A stretch of 64,000 bases of DNA from Oceanitalea sp047302425 (lineage in GTDB: Bacteria > Actinomycetota > Actinomycetes > Actinomycetales > Actinomycetaceae). Under the pieces are notes generated by a model that worked only from the letters and a program-made list of their open reading frames with translations, searched no databases and was not told the DNA's origin. The position numbers and the translations under genes are program-made. The DNA is taken from the NCBI RefSeq assembly GCF_047302425.1, contig NZ_CP154855.1, positions 2,480,001 to 2,544,000 on the forward strand, read 5' to 3'. Positions 1 to 10,576 of this stretch are shown piece by piece. Numbering within the stretch: the first letter of the stretch is position 1; each line of letters starts with the position of its first letter.

Positions 1-436
1 CGAGCGCCAGCTCGGCGACGACGTCGGGGTCCACGGCCCTGCCCCGCCCCCCGACCGGCACGGCGTACTCCTGGAGGGCGGACACCCGCCGCCGCAGGTG
101 CGGGGCGAGCATCTGCTCGAGCTTGACCAGGGCGCTGAGGGCGGTCTCCTCCCCCAGCCCCTGCACGGCCGCCACCCGCAGGCCGACGGCGATCGCCACC
201 GCCTCGTCGTCGTCCAGGAGGAGCGGCGGGAGGCGCCCGCCCGCCTCGAGCCGGTACCCGCCGTCGAGGCCAGGACGGGCACTGACCTCGTAGCCGAGCT
301 CGCGCAGCCGGTCGACGTCGCGGCGCAAGGTGCGCGCGCTGACGCCCAGCCGCTCGCGCAGCTCCCGCCCGCTCCACGAGCGGTGGGTCTGCAGGAGGGA
401 CAGCAGTCGGAGGGCACGGGCGGTGGGATCGGCCAT
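1..436 (-). CDS. WYL/DeoR-type helix-turn-helix transcriptional regulator (partial)
   Basis: The reverse strand reads from an ATG at 436 to the window edge without a stop, so the C-terminal part is missing. The first 60 residues form a winged HTH (RALRLLSLLQTHRSWSGREL, then VSARTLRRDVDRLRELGYEV), followed by the GGYRLEAGGRLPPLLLDDDE stretch typical of YafY-like regulators that carry a WYL ligand-sensing domain. It is divergent from the ABC exporter at 498 and shares a 62-bp intergenic region holding a perfect 11-bp-arm palindrome, so it probably controls both itself and the exporter. A TACTTT -10 box (443-448, reverse) lies 6 nt before the ATG, which suggests a leaderless transcript. The family is clear; the ligand is unknown. 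Confidence 0.85.
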   Translation of the reverse strand, partial: MADPTARALRLLSLLQTHRSWSGRELRERLGVSARTLRRDVDRLRELGYEVSARPGLDGGYRLEAGGRLPPLLLDDDEAVAIAVGLRVAAVQGLGEETALSALVKLEQMLAPHLRRRVSALQEYAVPVGGRGRAVDPDVVAELAL

Positions 437-442
437 GATGGA

Positions 443-491
443 AAAGTACCGTCGCATGCGGCCAGGATCTGGCCGCATGGGTTCCTAGCGT
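443..491. promoter_or_regulatory. Divergent leaderless promoters with a central palindromic operator
   Basis: A palindrome with arms CATGCGGCCAG and CTGGCCGCATG around a GAT centre occupies 455-479. It is flanked by a reverse -10 box TACTTT (443-448) for the WYL regulator and a forward -10 box TAGCGT (486-491) for the exporter, each 6 nt from its start codon. A regulator bound at the palindrome would cover both -35 regions. The palindrome is seen directly; its use by the WYL protein is inferred from position. Confidence 0.7.
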
Positions 492-497
492 TGCGCC

Positions 498-1541
498 ATG
501 GCTCCGATCATCAGCACTCGGGAACTCTCCAAGACCTTCCGCCGCAAGGGCGGCGAGGAGGTCGTCGCGGTCAGCGACCTCACGATGGACATCGAGCCCG
601 GCTCCCTCACGGCCTTCCTCGGGCCCAACGGTGCCGGCAAGTCCACCTCCCTCCGGATGCTCACCACGCTCCTGCCGCCGACGAGCGGCCACGCGACGGT
701 CTGCGGCTTCGACGTCGCCCGCGAGCAGGCCGACGTCCGCCGCTCCATCGGCTACATCGGGCAGAAGAACGGCGCCGCCCAGTACTACCGGGTGCGCGAC
801 GAGCTCGTCTCCCAGGGCGCCTTCTACGGCCTGAGCCGTACCGAGCGGCGGCAGCGGGCCGACGAGCTCCTCGAGATCCTCGGCCTCACCGAGCTCGCCA
901 CCCGCACGACGATGACGCTCTCCGGCGGCCAGCGGCGGCGCGTGGACATCGCCCTCGGCCTCGTCCCCGCCCCGCGGCTGCTCTTCCTCGACGAGCCGTC
1001 CACCGGGCTGGACCCGCAGTCCCGCTCCCACCTGTGGGACCACATCCTCACGCTGCGCGAGCGCTACGGGATGACCCTGTTCCTCACCACCCACTACCTC
1101 GACGAGGCGGACCGCTTCGCCGAGCGGGTGATGATCGTCGACCAGGGCCGCCTCATCGCCGACGACACCGCCGCGCGGCTCAAGGCGAACCTCGCCGGGG
1201 ACCGCATCGTCCTCACCCTCGCCGGCGCGGTTGCCGACGACGGCGCACTCGCCCTGCTGCGGCGCGTCGCCGCCCGCGGTGGTGACGTCGAGCAGGCCGC
1301 GGTCGCGGCACCGGAGGGCGCGGCGGTGCGGTGCACCGTCGTCGTCGACCACGGCGACCGGGTGCTGCCCGGTCTGCTCGCCTCACTCGCCGCGGCCGGC
1401 CACGAGGTCCTCGCCGCCGAGCTCCACCAGCCCACCCTCGACGACGTCTTCCTCGGGCTCACCGGCCGCAGCCTCCGCGAGGAGCAGGCCACCGTCGAGG
1501 CACCCGCCCAGCCCGCTCTCGTCCCCGGAGGCCCCCAGTGA
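498..1541 (+). CDS. ABC transporter ATP-binding protein, DrrA-type drug exporter family
   Basis: A 347-residue ATPase with Walker A GPNGAGKST (42-50), signature LSGGQRRRVDIALGL (141-155) and Walker B LLFLDEPSTGLD (161-172). The GAGKSTSLRMLTTLL run and the C-terminal extension ending in HQPTLDDVFLGLTGR are characteristic of the DrrA/CcmA-like daunorubicin-resistance group. It should energise the membrane partner that starts at 1538, four bases before this gene ends (GTGA overlap), so the two are translationally coupled. Expression is probably set by the palindrome between it and the WYL regulator. The substrate (drug, lipid or peptide) cannot be told from sequence. Confidence 0.93.
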   Translation: MAPIISTRELSKTFRRKGGEEVVAVSDLTMDIEPGSLTAFLGPNGAGKSTSLRMLTTLLPPTSGHATVCGFDVAREQADVRRSIGYIGQKNGAAQYYRVRDELVSQGAFYGLSRTERRQRADELLEILGLTELATRTTMTLSGGQRRRVDIALGLVPAPRLLFLDEPSTGLDPQSRSHLWDHILTLRERYGMTLFLTTHYLDEADRFAERVMIVDQGRLIADDTAARLKANLAGDRIVLTLAGAVADDGALALLRRVAARGGDVEQAAVAAPEGAAVRCTVVVDHGDRVLPGLLASLAAAGHEVLAAELHQPTLDDVFLGLTGRSLREEQATVEAPAQPALVPGGPQ

Positions 1542-2293
1542 GCGCCGTCGTCACCGACACCCGCAACGTCCTCGTCCGCGAGCTGTGGCCGGTCCTGCGT
1601 GACCCGTTCAGCGTCATCTTCTCCCTGCTCCAGCCACTCGTCTTCCTCGCCTTCTTCGGCCCGCTGCTCAGCGGCACGACGGGGCTGCCGTTCGCCGAGT
1701 CCCTCCAGTGGTTCGTGCCGGGCATCATCGTCATGAGCACCCTGTTCGGCACCGCGATGGCCGGCTCCAACCTCCTCTTCGAGCTGCAGTCCGGCTCGCA
1801 CGAGCGGATGCTCGTCACGCCCGTGGCGCGCTCGGCGCTCATGGTGGGGCGCGCGCTCAAGGAGATGGTGCCGCTCGCCGTCCAGGCGGTCGTCATCACG
1901 CTGGTGGCTGCGATCTTCGGCTTCCGGCCGCACCTGCCGGGCATGGCCCTCGGTCTGCTGGTCCTCGCCGCGTTCGGGATCGGGCTGGGGGCGCTGAGCT
2001 ACTCCCTCGGGATCGCCTCGCGGGAGCGGGACTGGATGTTCTGGGCGGTCCAGCAGGCGCTGATCTTCCCGCTGATGATCCTCTCCGGGATGCTCCTGCC
2101 GCTCGAGGCCGCGCCCCGGTGGATGCAGGTGCTCGGGAACCTCAACCCGCTCACCTACCTCGTCGAGGCGGAGCGAGCGCTGTTCAACGGGCAGCTCACC
2201 GAGCCGGCGGTGTGGCAGGGTGCGCTGGCCGCCGTCGTCCTCGCGGCGGTCGGGTTGACGGTCGGGATCCGGATGATGCGCCGCAGCATCTGA
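1538..2293 (+). CDS. ABC transporter permease, DrrB/ABC-2 type
   Basis: The GTG at 1538 overlaps the stop of the ATPase gene and opens a 251-residue membrane protein. About six hydrophobic segments are visible (starting near FSVIFSLLQPLVFLAFF, WFVPGIIVMSTLFGTAMAG, AVQAVVITLVAAIFGF, GLLVLAAFGIGLGAL, FPLMILSGMLLPLE and the C-terminal AAVVLAAVGLTVGI), the ABC-2 fold of DrrB proteins. The motif LNPLTYLVEAERALFNG near the end is typical of this family. It forms the channel of the two-component exporter; both genes share the promoter before 498. Confidence 0.92.
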   Translation: MSAVVTDTRNVLVRELWPVLRDPFSVIFSLLQPLVFLAFFGPLLSGTTGLPFAESLQWFVPGIIVMSTLFGTAMAGSNLLFELQSGSHERMLVTPVARSALMVGRALKEMVPLAVQAVVITLVAAIFGFRPHLPGMALGLLVLAAFGIGLGALSYSLGIASRERDWMFWAVQQALIFPLMILSGMLLPLEAAPRWMQVLGNLNPLTYLVEAERALFNGQLTEPAVWQGALAAVVLAAVGLTVGIRMMRRSI

Positions 2294-2310
2294 GTGTCAG
2301 AGGCCGCGGT

Positions 2311-2316
2311 TACCGT
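2311..2316 (+). promoter_or_regulatory. -10 box TACCGT for a leaderless SNF2 transcript
   Basis: TACCGT lies 6 nt before the GTG at 2323, and no ribosome binding site is present. The helicase therefore seems to have its own start in the 29-bp gap after the permease gene. Confidence 0.55.
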
Positions 2317-2322
2317 AGGCGG

Positions 2323-5556
<3,234 letters not shown>

Positions 5557-5562
5557 GAGCGC

Positions 5563-6009
5563 CTACAGCTGCGGGGACGCGAGCTCCCGCGGCACGTGCG
5601 CGCCGTGCCCGGCCTCCCGCAGGGCGGCGCGCAGGCGCTCGGCGGCGGCGTCCAGCTCCTCGGCGGGCACGTCCTGCCGGGCGCGGTCCAGGCGCAGCGC
5701 CGCCTCGTCCCAGGCGGGCAGCACGTGGACGTGGAGGTGAGGCACCTCGAAGCCGGCCACCATGAGTGCGGCGCGTGGCGCGTCCCACGCCGCGCGCTGC
5801 GCCCGCCCGATCGTGGCCGCCACGACGGCCAGGTGAGCGACGAGATCGTCCGGTGCGTCGGTCAGCTGGTCCACCTCGATGCGCGGAACGACGAGGACAT
5901 GACCGTCCGTCACGGGGGCGATGGTGGCGAAGGCGACGCACTCGTCGTCGGCCCAGACGAAGCGTCCGGGGATCTCCCCGGCGATGATCCTGCTGAAGAC
6001 GGTACTCAT
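5563..6009 (-). CDS. HIT-family nucleotide hydrolase/transferase
   Basis: A 148-residue protein with the histidine triad HLHVHVLP (H91, H93, H95), the motif that gives the family its name and carries the nucleotidyl-enzyme intermediate. The N-terminus FSRIIAGEIPGRFVWADDECVAF matches the Hint/HinT branch, which hydrolyses AMP-lysine or dinucleotide polyphosphates. A reverse TACCCT box (6016-6021) is 6 nt before the ATG, so the mRNA is probably leaderless. It converges on the SNF2 gene with only 6 bp between stops and is divergent from the MarR gene. Confidence 0.92.
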   Translation of the reverse strand: MSTVFSRIIAGEIPGRFVWADDECVAFATIAPVTDGHVLVVPRIEVDQLTDAPDDLVAHLAVVAATIGRAQRAAWDAPRAALMVAGFEVPHLHVHVLPAWDEAALRLDRARQDVPAEELDAAAERLRAALREAGHGAHVPRELASPQL

Positions 6010-6053
6010 GCCGCCAGGGTATCGACGCCTAGGATTGGCGGGACGAAAGGGAC

Positions 6054-6521
6054 ATGGTGCGAGGACAGGACGAGCGTGGGGTCTCCACGCGGACGGCCGC
6101 CGAGGCGTGGGAGGAGCTCTTCCGGGCCCAGGTGACCCTCATGCGACGCTTCGAGGCCGGTGACGACTTCGCGCCCCTCACCTCGCGGGAGTACGACGTC
6201 CTGTTCCAGCTGAGCCTCGGCGAGGGCCACGCGATGCGGATGCGGGACCTCACCTGCCTCATCCTCCTGTCCCAGCCGAGCCTCAGCCGGATGGTCGACC
6301 GCCTCAGCGCCCGCGGCCTGGTCGAGCGGCGTGCCGTGCCGCACGACGCGCGCGGCGTCGTCGTCGCCCTCACCGAGGAGGGGCTGCGGCTGCAGCGGGA
6401 GATCGGCCGCAACCACGTGCGCTCGATCCGCCGCTACGTGGGCGGCGCGCTCGACGAGGAGGAGCTGCGCACCCTGCAGCACCTGGCGCACAAGCTGCGT
6501 ACCGCCCAGCGCCACCTATAG
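6054..6521 (+). CDS. MarR-family transcriptional regulator
   Basis: A 155-residue winged-HTH protein: recognition region LTCLILLSQPSLSRMVDRLSARGLVER and wing RRAVPHDARGVVVALTEEGLRL. A -10 box TAGGAT is at 6030-6035 and a purine-rich GAAAGGG lies before the ATG. It is divergent from the HIT gene with 44 bp between them. No obvious effector or transport gene lies next to it, so its target is unknown. Confidence 0.9.
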   Translation: MVRGQDERGVSTRTAAEAWEELFRAQVTLMRRFEAGDDFAPLTSREYDVLFQLSLGEGHAMRMRDLTCLILLSQPSLSRMVDRLSARGLVERRAVPHDARGVVVALTEEGLRLQREIGRNHVRSIRRYVGGALDEEELRTLQHLAHKLRTAQRHL

Positions 6522-6546
6522 CGGACCAGCGGGAGTGGCCAAGGCA

Positions 6547-6795
6547 CTAGGGCCGCGGTGAGGCGTCTCCGCCGCCGGTGGCCGCGTTGAGCTGGTCGAG
6601 CAGCTGCTCAAACTTGGCGCGTGTGCCGGGCGACATCTTCTTGACAGACGTCGAGCCTTCGACGGTGCTGCCAGTGGTGCTGCCGTCCCGACCGCTCCTG
6701 GCGGTGCGTGCGACCCTGCCAGTCGAGGCGGAGCGGGCGACGCTCCGCACCTTCTGTCCCTTGCCGTTGCCGGATCTGCGGTACGCGCGTGCCAT
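6547..6795 (-). CDS. Small basic protein of unknown function
   Basis: 82 residues from an ATG at 6795 that overlaps the stop of the upstream gene by one base (TGATG). The first half is rich in Arg, Ser and Gly (ARAYRRSGNGKGQKVRSVAR), the second half is acidic-to-neutral and ends KKMSPGTRAKFEQLLDQLNAATGG, probably one helix. No known domain is recognised. Coupling to the membrane protein upstream suggests a two-gene unit. Confidence 0.55.
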   Translation of the reverse strand: MARAYRRSGNGKGQKVRSVARSASTGRVARTARSGRDGSTTGSTVEGSTSVKKMSPGTRAKFEQLLDQLNAATGGGDASPRP

Positions 6796-7232
6796 CACCT
6801 GCTCACCTCCGCGTCGTCTTCCAGCCGCTCCTCGATTATGGCAGCAAGCATCGTCTTCTCGAGGTCGGTCCGCACCTCTTTGGCCAGAGCTTGGCAGACG
6901 AGGAACATCCGGTCCGGATCCGCCGTGTCGATGTTGTCGTAGACCCACAGCAGCATCTGCCAGTGCCGCGCACGCTCTGCGGACTCACCGGCGTCGGCAC
7001 GGCGCTCTACTTCCATCTGCCGGTCCACGCCGATCCGTTGGATCACGCCTCGGTAGGCGATCACAGCAGCGGTGAGTGCCGCCAGGGCACCGAAGCCGGA
7101 GGACTTGACGAAACCGTCAAGCCACCGTCCGAACGGCGGCAGCCAGGCCCAGTCGAACGTCACCCCGGCCCAGACCGCGGCCCCGACGAGCGCGGCAGCG
7201 CATGCGACCAGCAGCGCCTTGTGTCGCCCCAT
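6795..7232 (-). CDS. Membrane-anchored protein of unknown function
   Basis: 145 residues with two hydrophobic stretches (about 7-26, LLVACAAALVGAAVWAGVTF, and 46-66, FGALAALTAAVIAYRGVI) followed by a charged soluble part with helical character (VDRQMEVERRADAGESAERARHWQMLLWVYDNID). The layout, two N-terminal membrane helices and a C-terminal helical domain, resembles small membrane proteins often found in accessory DNA. I do not recognise the family. It is co-transcribed with the 82-residue gene downstream. Confidence 0.6.
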   Translation of the reverse strand: MGRHKALLVACAAALVGAAVWAGVTFDWAWLPPFGRWLDGFVKSSGFGALAALTAAVIAYRGVIQRIGVDRQMEVERRADAGESAERARHWQMLLWVYDNIDTADPDRMFLVCQALAKEVRTDLEKTMLAAIIEERLEDDAEVSR

Positions 7233-7323
7233 GCGGACATGCTGCCGCGCTCAGCAGAGTGTCGCTCGCAGATTCCACAGGCCCCAACGGCATTGCGGAT
7301 CTAGTCCAGGACCGTGTCAGGGC

Positions 7324-8007
7324 TCAGGCGGTCACCCACACCGCGGCGACGGCGGGGTCGCCCAGCTCGACGGCCTCGCCCTCGGTCTCCCCGGGCTGGG
7401 TGACGGTGAAGAGCGTGGTGCCGACGTAGGGCCGCGCCTCGACGACGGTCACCTGCGCGTCCAGCCGCACCCCGACGTCGGCGAGGTGGCGCAGCACCTG
7501 CGGCTCGGCGTCGGAGATCCGCACGACGCGCCCGCCCTCCCCCGCCGGCGTCTCCCCCAGTGGGCGGGTGGGTGGCAGGGTGACGTCCCCGCCGACGGTG
7601 GGGATCGGGTCCCCGTGCGGGTCGCGGACGGGGTGCCCGAGGAGGGCGTCGATGCGCTCGACGAGGAGGTCGGAGACGGCGTGCTCGAGGACCTCGGCCT
7701 CGTCGTGGACCTCGTCCCAGCCGTAGCCGAGGTGCTCGACGAGGAGGGTCTCGATGAGCCGGTGGCGGCGCACCATCGCCAGGGCGGCCTCGCGGCCGCG
7801 CCCGGTGAGGGAGATGCCGCCGTAGCGCTCGTGGTGGACCAGGCCCTCGTCGGCGAGGCGCCGGACGGTCTCGGAGGCGGTCGAGGCGGAGACGCCCATC
7901 CGGGCGGCGAGCGCGCTCACGCTCGTCGCCGGACCGCCCCACTCGACCGCCGCGTAGATCGCCTTGAGGTAGTCCTGGGTGACGTTGGAGGTGGGCAGCT
8001 CGGTCAC
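7324..8007 (-). CDS. DtxR/MntR-family metal-dependent transcriptional regulator
   Basis: A 227-residue protein starting at a GTG that overlaps the stop of the VKOR gene (GTGA). Residues 1-65 are the DtxR winged HTH (TQDYLKAIYAAVEWGGPATSV, then ASTASETVRRLADEGLVHHERYGGISLT). The middle holds the dimerisation and metal region (RRHRLIETLLVEHLGYGWDEVHDEAEVLEHAVSD), and the end is a FeoA/SH3-like domain. Members sense Fe2+ or Mn2+ and repress uptake genes. The Tro/Znu-type metal ABC operon at 56.6-60.1 kb is a possible distant target, but I see no clear DtxR box there. It is the last gene of the metallophosphoesterase-VKOR unit. Confidence 0.9.
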   Translation of the reverse strand: MTELPTSNVTQDYLKAIYAAVEWGGPATSVSALAARMGVSASTASETVRRLADEGLVHHERYGGISLTGRGREAALAMVRRHRLIETLLVEHLGYGWDEVHDEAEVLEHAVSDLLVERIDALLGHPVRDPHGDPIPTVGGDVTLPPTRPLGETPAGEGGRVVRISDAEPQVLRHLADVGVRLDAQVTVVEARPYVGTTLFTVTQPGETEGEAVELGDPAVAAVWVTA

Positions 8008-8693
8008 AGGATCAGCATCCACTGGTCCCAGAAGACGAACCCGATGAGGAAGAGGACGACGGCGTACCAGACCGTGATGATCAGCGCCCTGTCCTGGACG
8101 AGGAAGCGGCGCAGCCCATCGGGTGCGGGCAGGTGCCGGGCCTGGAAGCCGCGCCCGAGGACGTTGACGACGATCGGGATCGTCACCGTCCACACGACGA
8201 GGCAGTAGGGGCACAGGCCGCGCAGGTTGGTGAAGGCCTGGTACTGGAACCAGGTGATCCACACGGCGGCGAGCACCGAGCCGGCCATGAGCAGCACCCA
8301 GTACACGCGCGGCAGGCGGCCCCCGCCGAGCAGCGCGACCCCGCTGGCGGTGACGACCGCGAAGGCGATGGTGCCAAGCACGGCGTTGGGCGGGCCGAGC
8401 ACCGAGGCCTGCCACGACAGGACGAACTTGCCGCAGCCGATGAGCGGGTTGATGTCGCAGCCGAGCGCGGCGTTCGGGTCACGCAGGAGCTTCTGCGTGG
8501 ACAGGATGAGCATGACCGAGGCCCAGGTGCCCAGGGCACCGCCGATGGTGAGCAGCCAGCCCAGGCCGCGCGGGGCGCCGCCGGCGAGCTGGTGCTCGGT
8601 GGGGCGGGCGGGGTCGAGGGCCGCGAGCGCCTCCTCCTCGGCCAGCAGCTCGTCGTCGCGAAGGGTGGCGTCCTCCCGCTGCTGACCGCTCAT
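8004..8693 (-). CDS. Vitamin K epoxide reductase (VKOR) family membrane protein
   Basis: 229 residues with about five membrane segments and the four VKOR cysteines: a loop pair C79 and C87 (GCDINPLIGC) and the active-site CPYC at 161-164. In actinomycetes VKOR replaces DsbB and re-oxidises DsbA-like thiol oxidases using quinone. The extended N-terminus (about 40 residues, acidic) is cytoplasmic. The ATG at 8693 overlaps the stop of the metallophosphoesterase gene by four bases and its own stop overlaps the DtxR gene. The thioredoxin-like protein at 32867 is a distant possible partner. Confidence 0.93.
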   Translation of the reverse strand: MSGQQREDATLRDDELLAEEEALAALDPARPTEHQLAGGAPRGLGWLLTIGGALGTWASVMLILSTQKLLRDPNAALGCDINPLIGCGKFVLSWQASVLGPPNAVLGTIAFAVVTASGVALLGGGRLPRVYWVLLMAGSVLAAVWITWFQYQAFTNLRGLCPYCLVVWTVTIPIVVNVLGRGFQARHLPAPDGLRRFLVQDRALIITVWYAVVLFLIGFVFWDQWMLIL

Positions 8694-10498
8694 CTGCGCT
8701 CCGTTCCCGCGGACGTCTCCGCGTCGGTGGGGTCCCCGGTGGGCCCGGAGTCTCCAGTATCACCGCTCACCGGCCCGGAGTCAGCAGGGTCCGGGAAGCG
8801 GTACCAGCGGCCCAGCTCGACGGTCGTGTCGGTGCCGACCGTGATGACCCGGTAGTCCAGCGGCCGCCCGCTCGCGGCGTCCACCCGCAGGACCGTCATC
8901 TCTGCCGGCCCGTTGAGCGGGCCGACGGTCGCGCCGCCGGACGCGCCGGCAGTGCTCGAGCTGACGTAGCGCACGGCGCCGCCGATGACCTCCGGGCCCT
9001 CGCGCCGGTGCCAGTGGCCTGAGAGCGCGAGCCCCGCGCAGCCCTCCTCGATGGTGGGCAGCGCGGCCCGCGGGCTGTGGACGAGGAGGAGGTCGACGCG
9101 GTCCTCGGCGCAGGCCGTCTCGGCCAGCCGCTCCCCCATCTCCGGCACGGTCTCGTCGCGCTCCGGCCTGGTGCCCTCCCCGACGGCGGTGAGCGTCGGG
9201 TCGGTGTCCCCGAGGATTCGTACGCCCTCGACCTCGGTGACGCCGCCGTCGAGGACGACGTAGCCGGCGTCGCGCATCTGCTCGGCCGTCGTGACGGAGT
9301 CGTGGTTGCCGGTGGACACGACCATGGGCACGTCGTCGGGCACCTCGCCGGCGAAGGCGTTGACGCAGTAGGACTCCACCGCCGTCCCGCTCATCACGGT
9401 GTCGCCGGCGTCCAGGAGCGCGCTCGCGCCGCTCAGCCGCAGCGCCGTGGCGACGACCGAGGCCATGCCGACGTTGCAGTGGAGGTCGCTGACGAGCAGG
9501 AAGGTCACCGGCTCCACCCGGGCGGGCGGCTCGTCGTCGGTCGTCTCCTCGACGGCGGCCGCCGGGGTGGCGGCGTCGTCGGCCGGGTCGGTGGCGGCCT
9601 CGTCTGCGGCCGGGTCCGTGGTGGGATCGGTGGCGGTGTCGGTGGGGGCGGGACTGACGAGAGGGATGCCGGGCGGCCGGTTGGGCGCCCGGTTCTGCGC
9701 GTAGGCCGCCTCGAGGTTCTCGGTCACCGAGGCGTAGAAGGCCTCGTTCTCCTCGTAGGCCTCGACGAGGTATCCGCCGTAGGTGTCGATGAGCTGGGCC
9801 ATGCGGCCCGTCATCCGCAGGTCCTCCATCGGGGTGCCCGCCAGCGCACTGATCGTCGTACCGGGTGCCGGACGGTCGCGCAGGGTCGTGACGGTCGGCA
9901 CCGCGACGAGCGTGAGGACGACGACGGCGGCGAGCGGCACGACCCCCGGGCGGCGGGCCGCGTGCGCGACCTCCCGGCGCAGCAGCCCGCGCGAGGCCAG
10001 CCGCCCGCCGGCGATGACGAGGAGCATGCCTCCCCAGAGGATCGCCGTGCGTCCCAGGGCGTCGCGCACCAGGGCCGCGGTGGCGTCGGCGACGACGGCG
10101 TCGGGGTGGGAGACGACCTGCGCGTAGGCGGCGACGTCGCCGGCCAGCCCCGTCACCGGGTTGGCCGGCACCGCGGCGAGCTCGGCCGGGATCTCCTGGA
10201 CGACGACCTCGACGCCGAGCGGCCACGGCAGCGGGGAGTCGAGGAGCACCGTGCCCAGCGGCCCGAGGTCGACGACGATCTCGTGCTGGGCGGTGACCTC
10301 GTAGTGCGCGGCGTGCGGGCCGAGGGAGGAGTCGGTCGAGGCGGTGAGCACGCCCACCACGCCAGCGACGACGCCGGTGGCGAGGAGCACGAGGAGGGTG
10401 CGGATGACGCGTCGCGTCGTCGTCGTCTGCCGGTGCCACCACGGCCAGCGCCGTCGGGGCACGCCGTCCCGCTCGTCGTCGTCCACCATCCCCACCAT
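8690..10498 (-). CDS. Membrane-anchored metallophosphoesterase
   Basis: 602 residues. The N-terminal 200 residues contain two membrane segments (VIRTLLVLLATGVVAGVVGVL; TAILWGGMLLVIAGGRLASRG) and a third near VVPLAAVVVLTLVAVPTVTTL. A Thr/Ala/Asp/Pro-rich linker (about 290-325) leads to a calcineurin-like domain with SDLHCN (near 335), DAGDTV, STGNHDS (near 396), LLVHSPRA and SGHWHRRE (near 495). These are the dimetal ligands of the family, so the phosphoesterase site is probably outside the membrane. The ATG at 10498 is used; a second Met at codon 4 is possible. First gene of a tightly overlapping three-gene unit with VKOR and a DtxR regulator. Confidence 0.88.
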   Translation of the reverse strand: MVGMVDDDERDGVPRRRWPWWHRQTTTTRRVIRTLLVLLATGVVAGVVGVLTASTDSSLGPHAAHYEVTAQHEIVVDLGPLGTVLLDSPLPWPLGVEVVVQEIPAELAAVPANPVTGLAGDVAAYAQVVSHPDAVVADATAALVRDALGRTAILWGGMLLVIAGGRLASRGLLRREVAHAARRPGVVPLAAVVVLTLVAVPTVTTLRDRPAPGTTISALAGTPMEDLRMTGRMAQLIDTYGGYLVEAYEENEAFYASVTENLEAAYAQNRAPNRPPGIPLVSPAPTDTATDPTTDPAADEAATDPADDAATPAAAVEETTDDEPPARVEPVTFLLVSDLHCNVGMASVVATALRLSGASALLDAGDTVMSGTAVESYCVNAFAGEVPDDVPMVVSTGNHDSVTTAEQMRDAGYVVLDGGVTEVEGVRILGDTDPTLTAVGEGTRPERDETVPEMGERLAETACAEDRVDLLLVHSPRAALPTIEEGCAGLALSGHWHRREGPEVIGGAVRYVSSSTAGASGGATVGPLNGPAEMTVLRVDAASGRPLDYRVITVGTDTTVELGRWYRFPDPADSGPVSGDTGDSGPTGDPTDAETSAGTERR

Positions 10499-10576
10499 TG
10501 TCGCCCAGGCGGCAGCGGGTGCCGAGCGCCGCGTCCTGTGGTTCGCTCACCAGCGACGTCGAGACAAGGAGTGAGC

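Noticed and set aside
9077..10570. Forward open frame running into the glutamate-cysteine ligase gene
   Set aside because: It is antisense to the metallophosphoesterase and low in complexity; the AAGGAG before 10577 fixes the real start.
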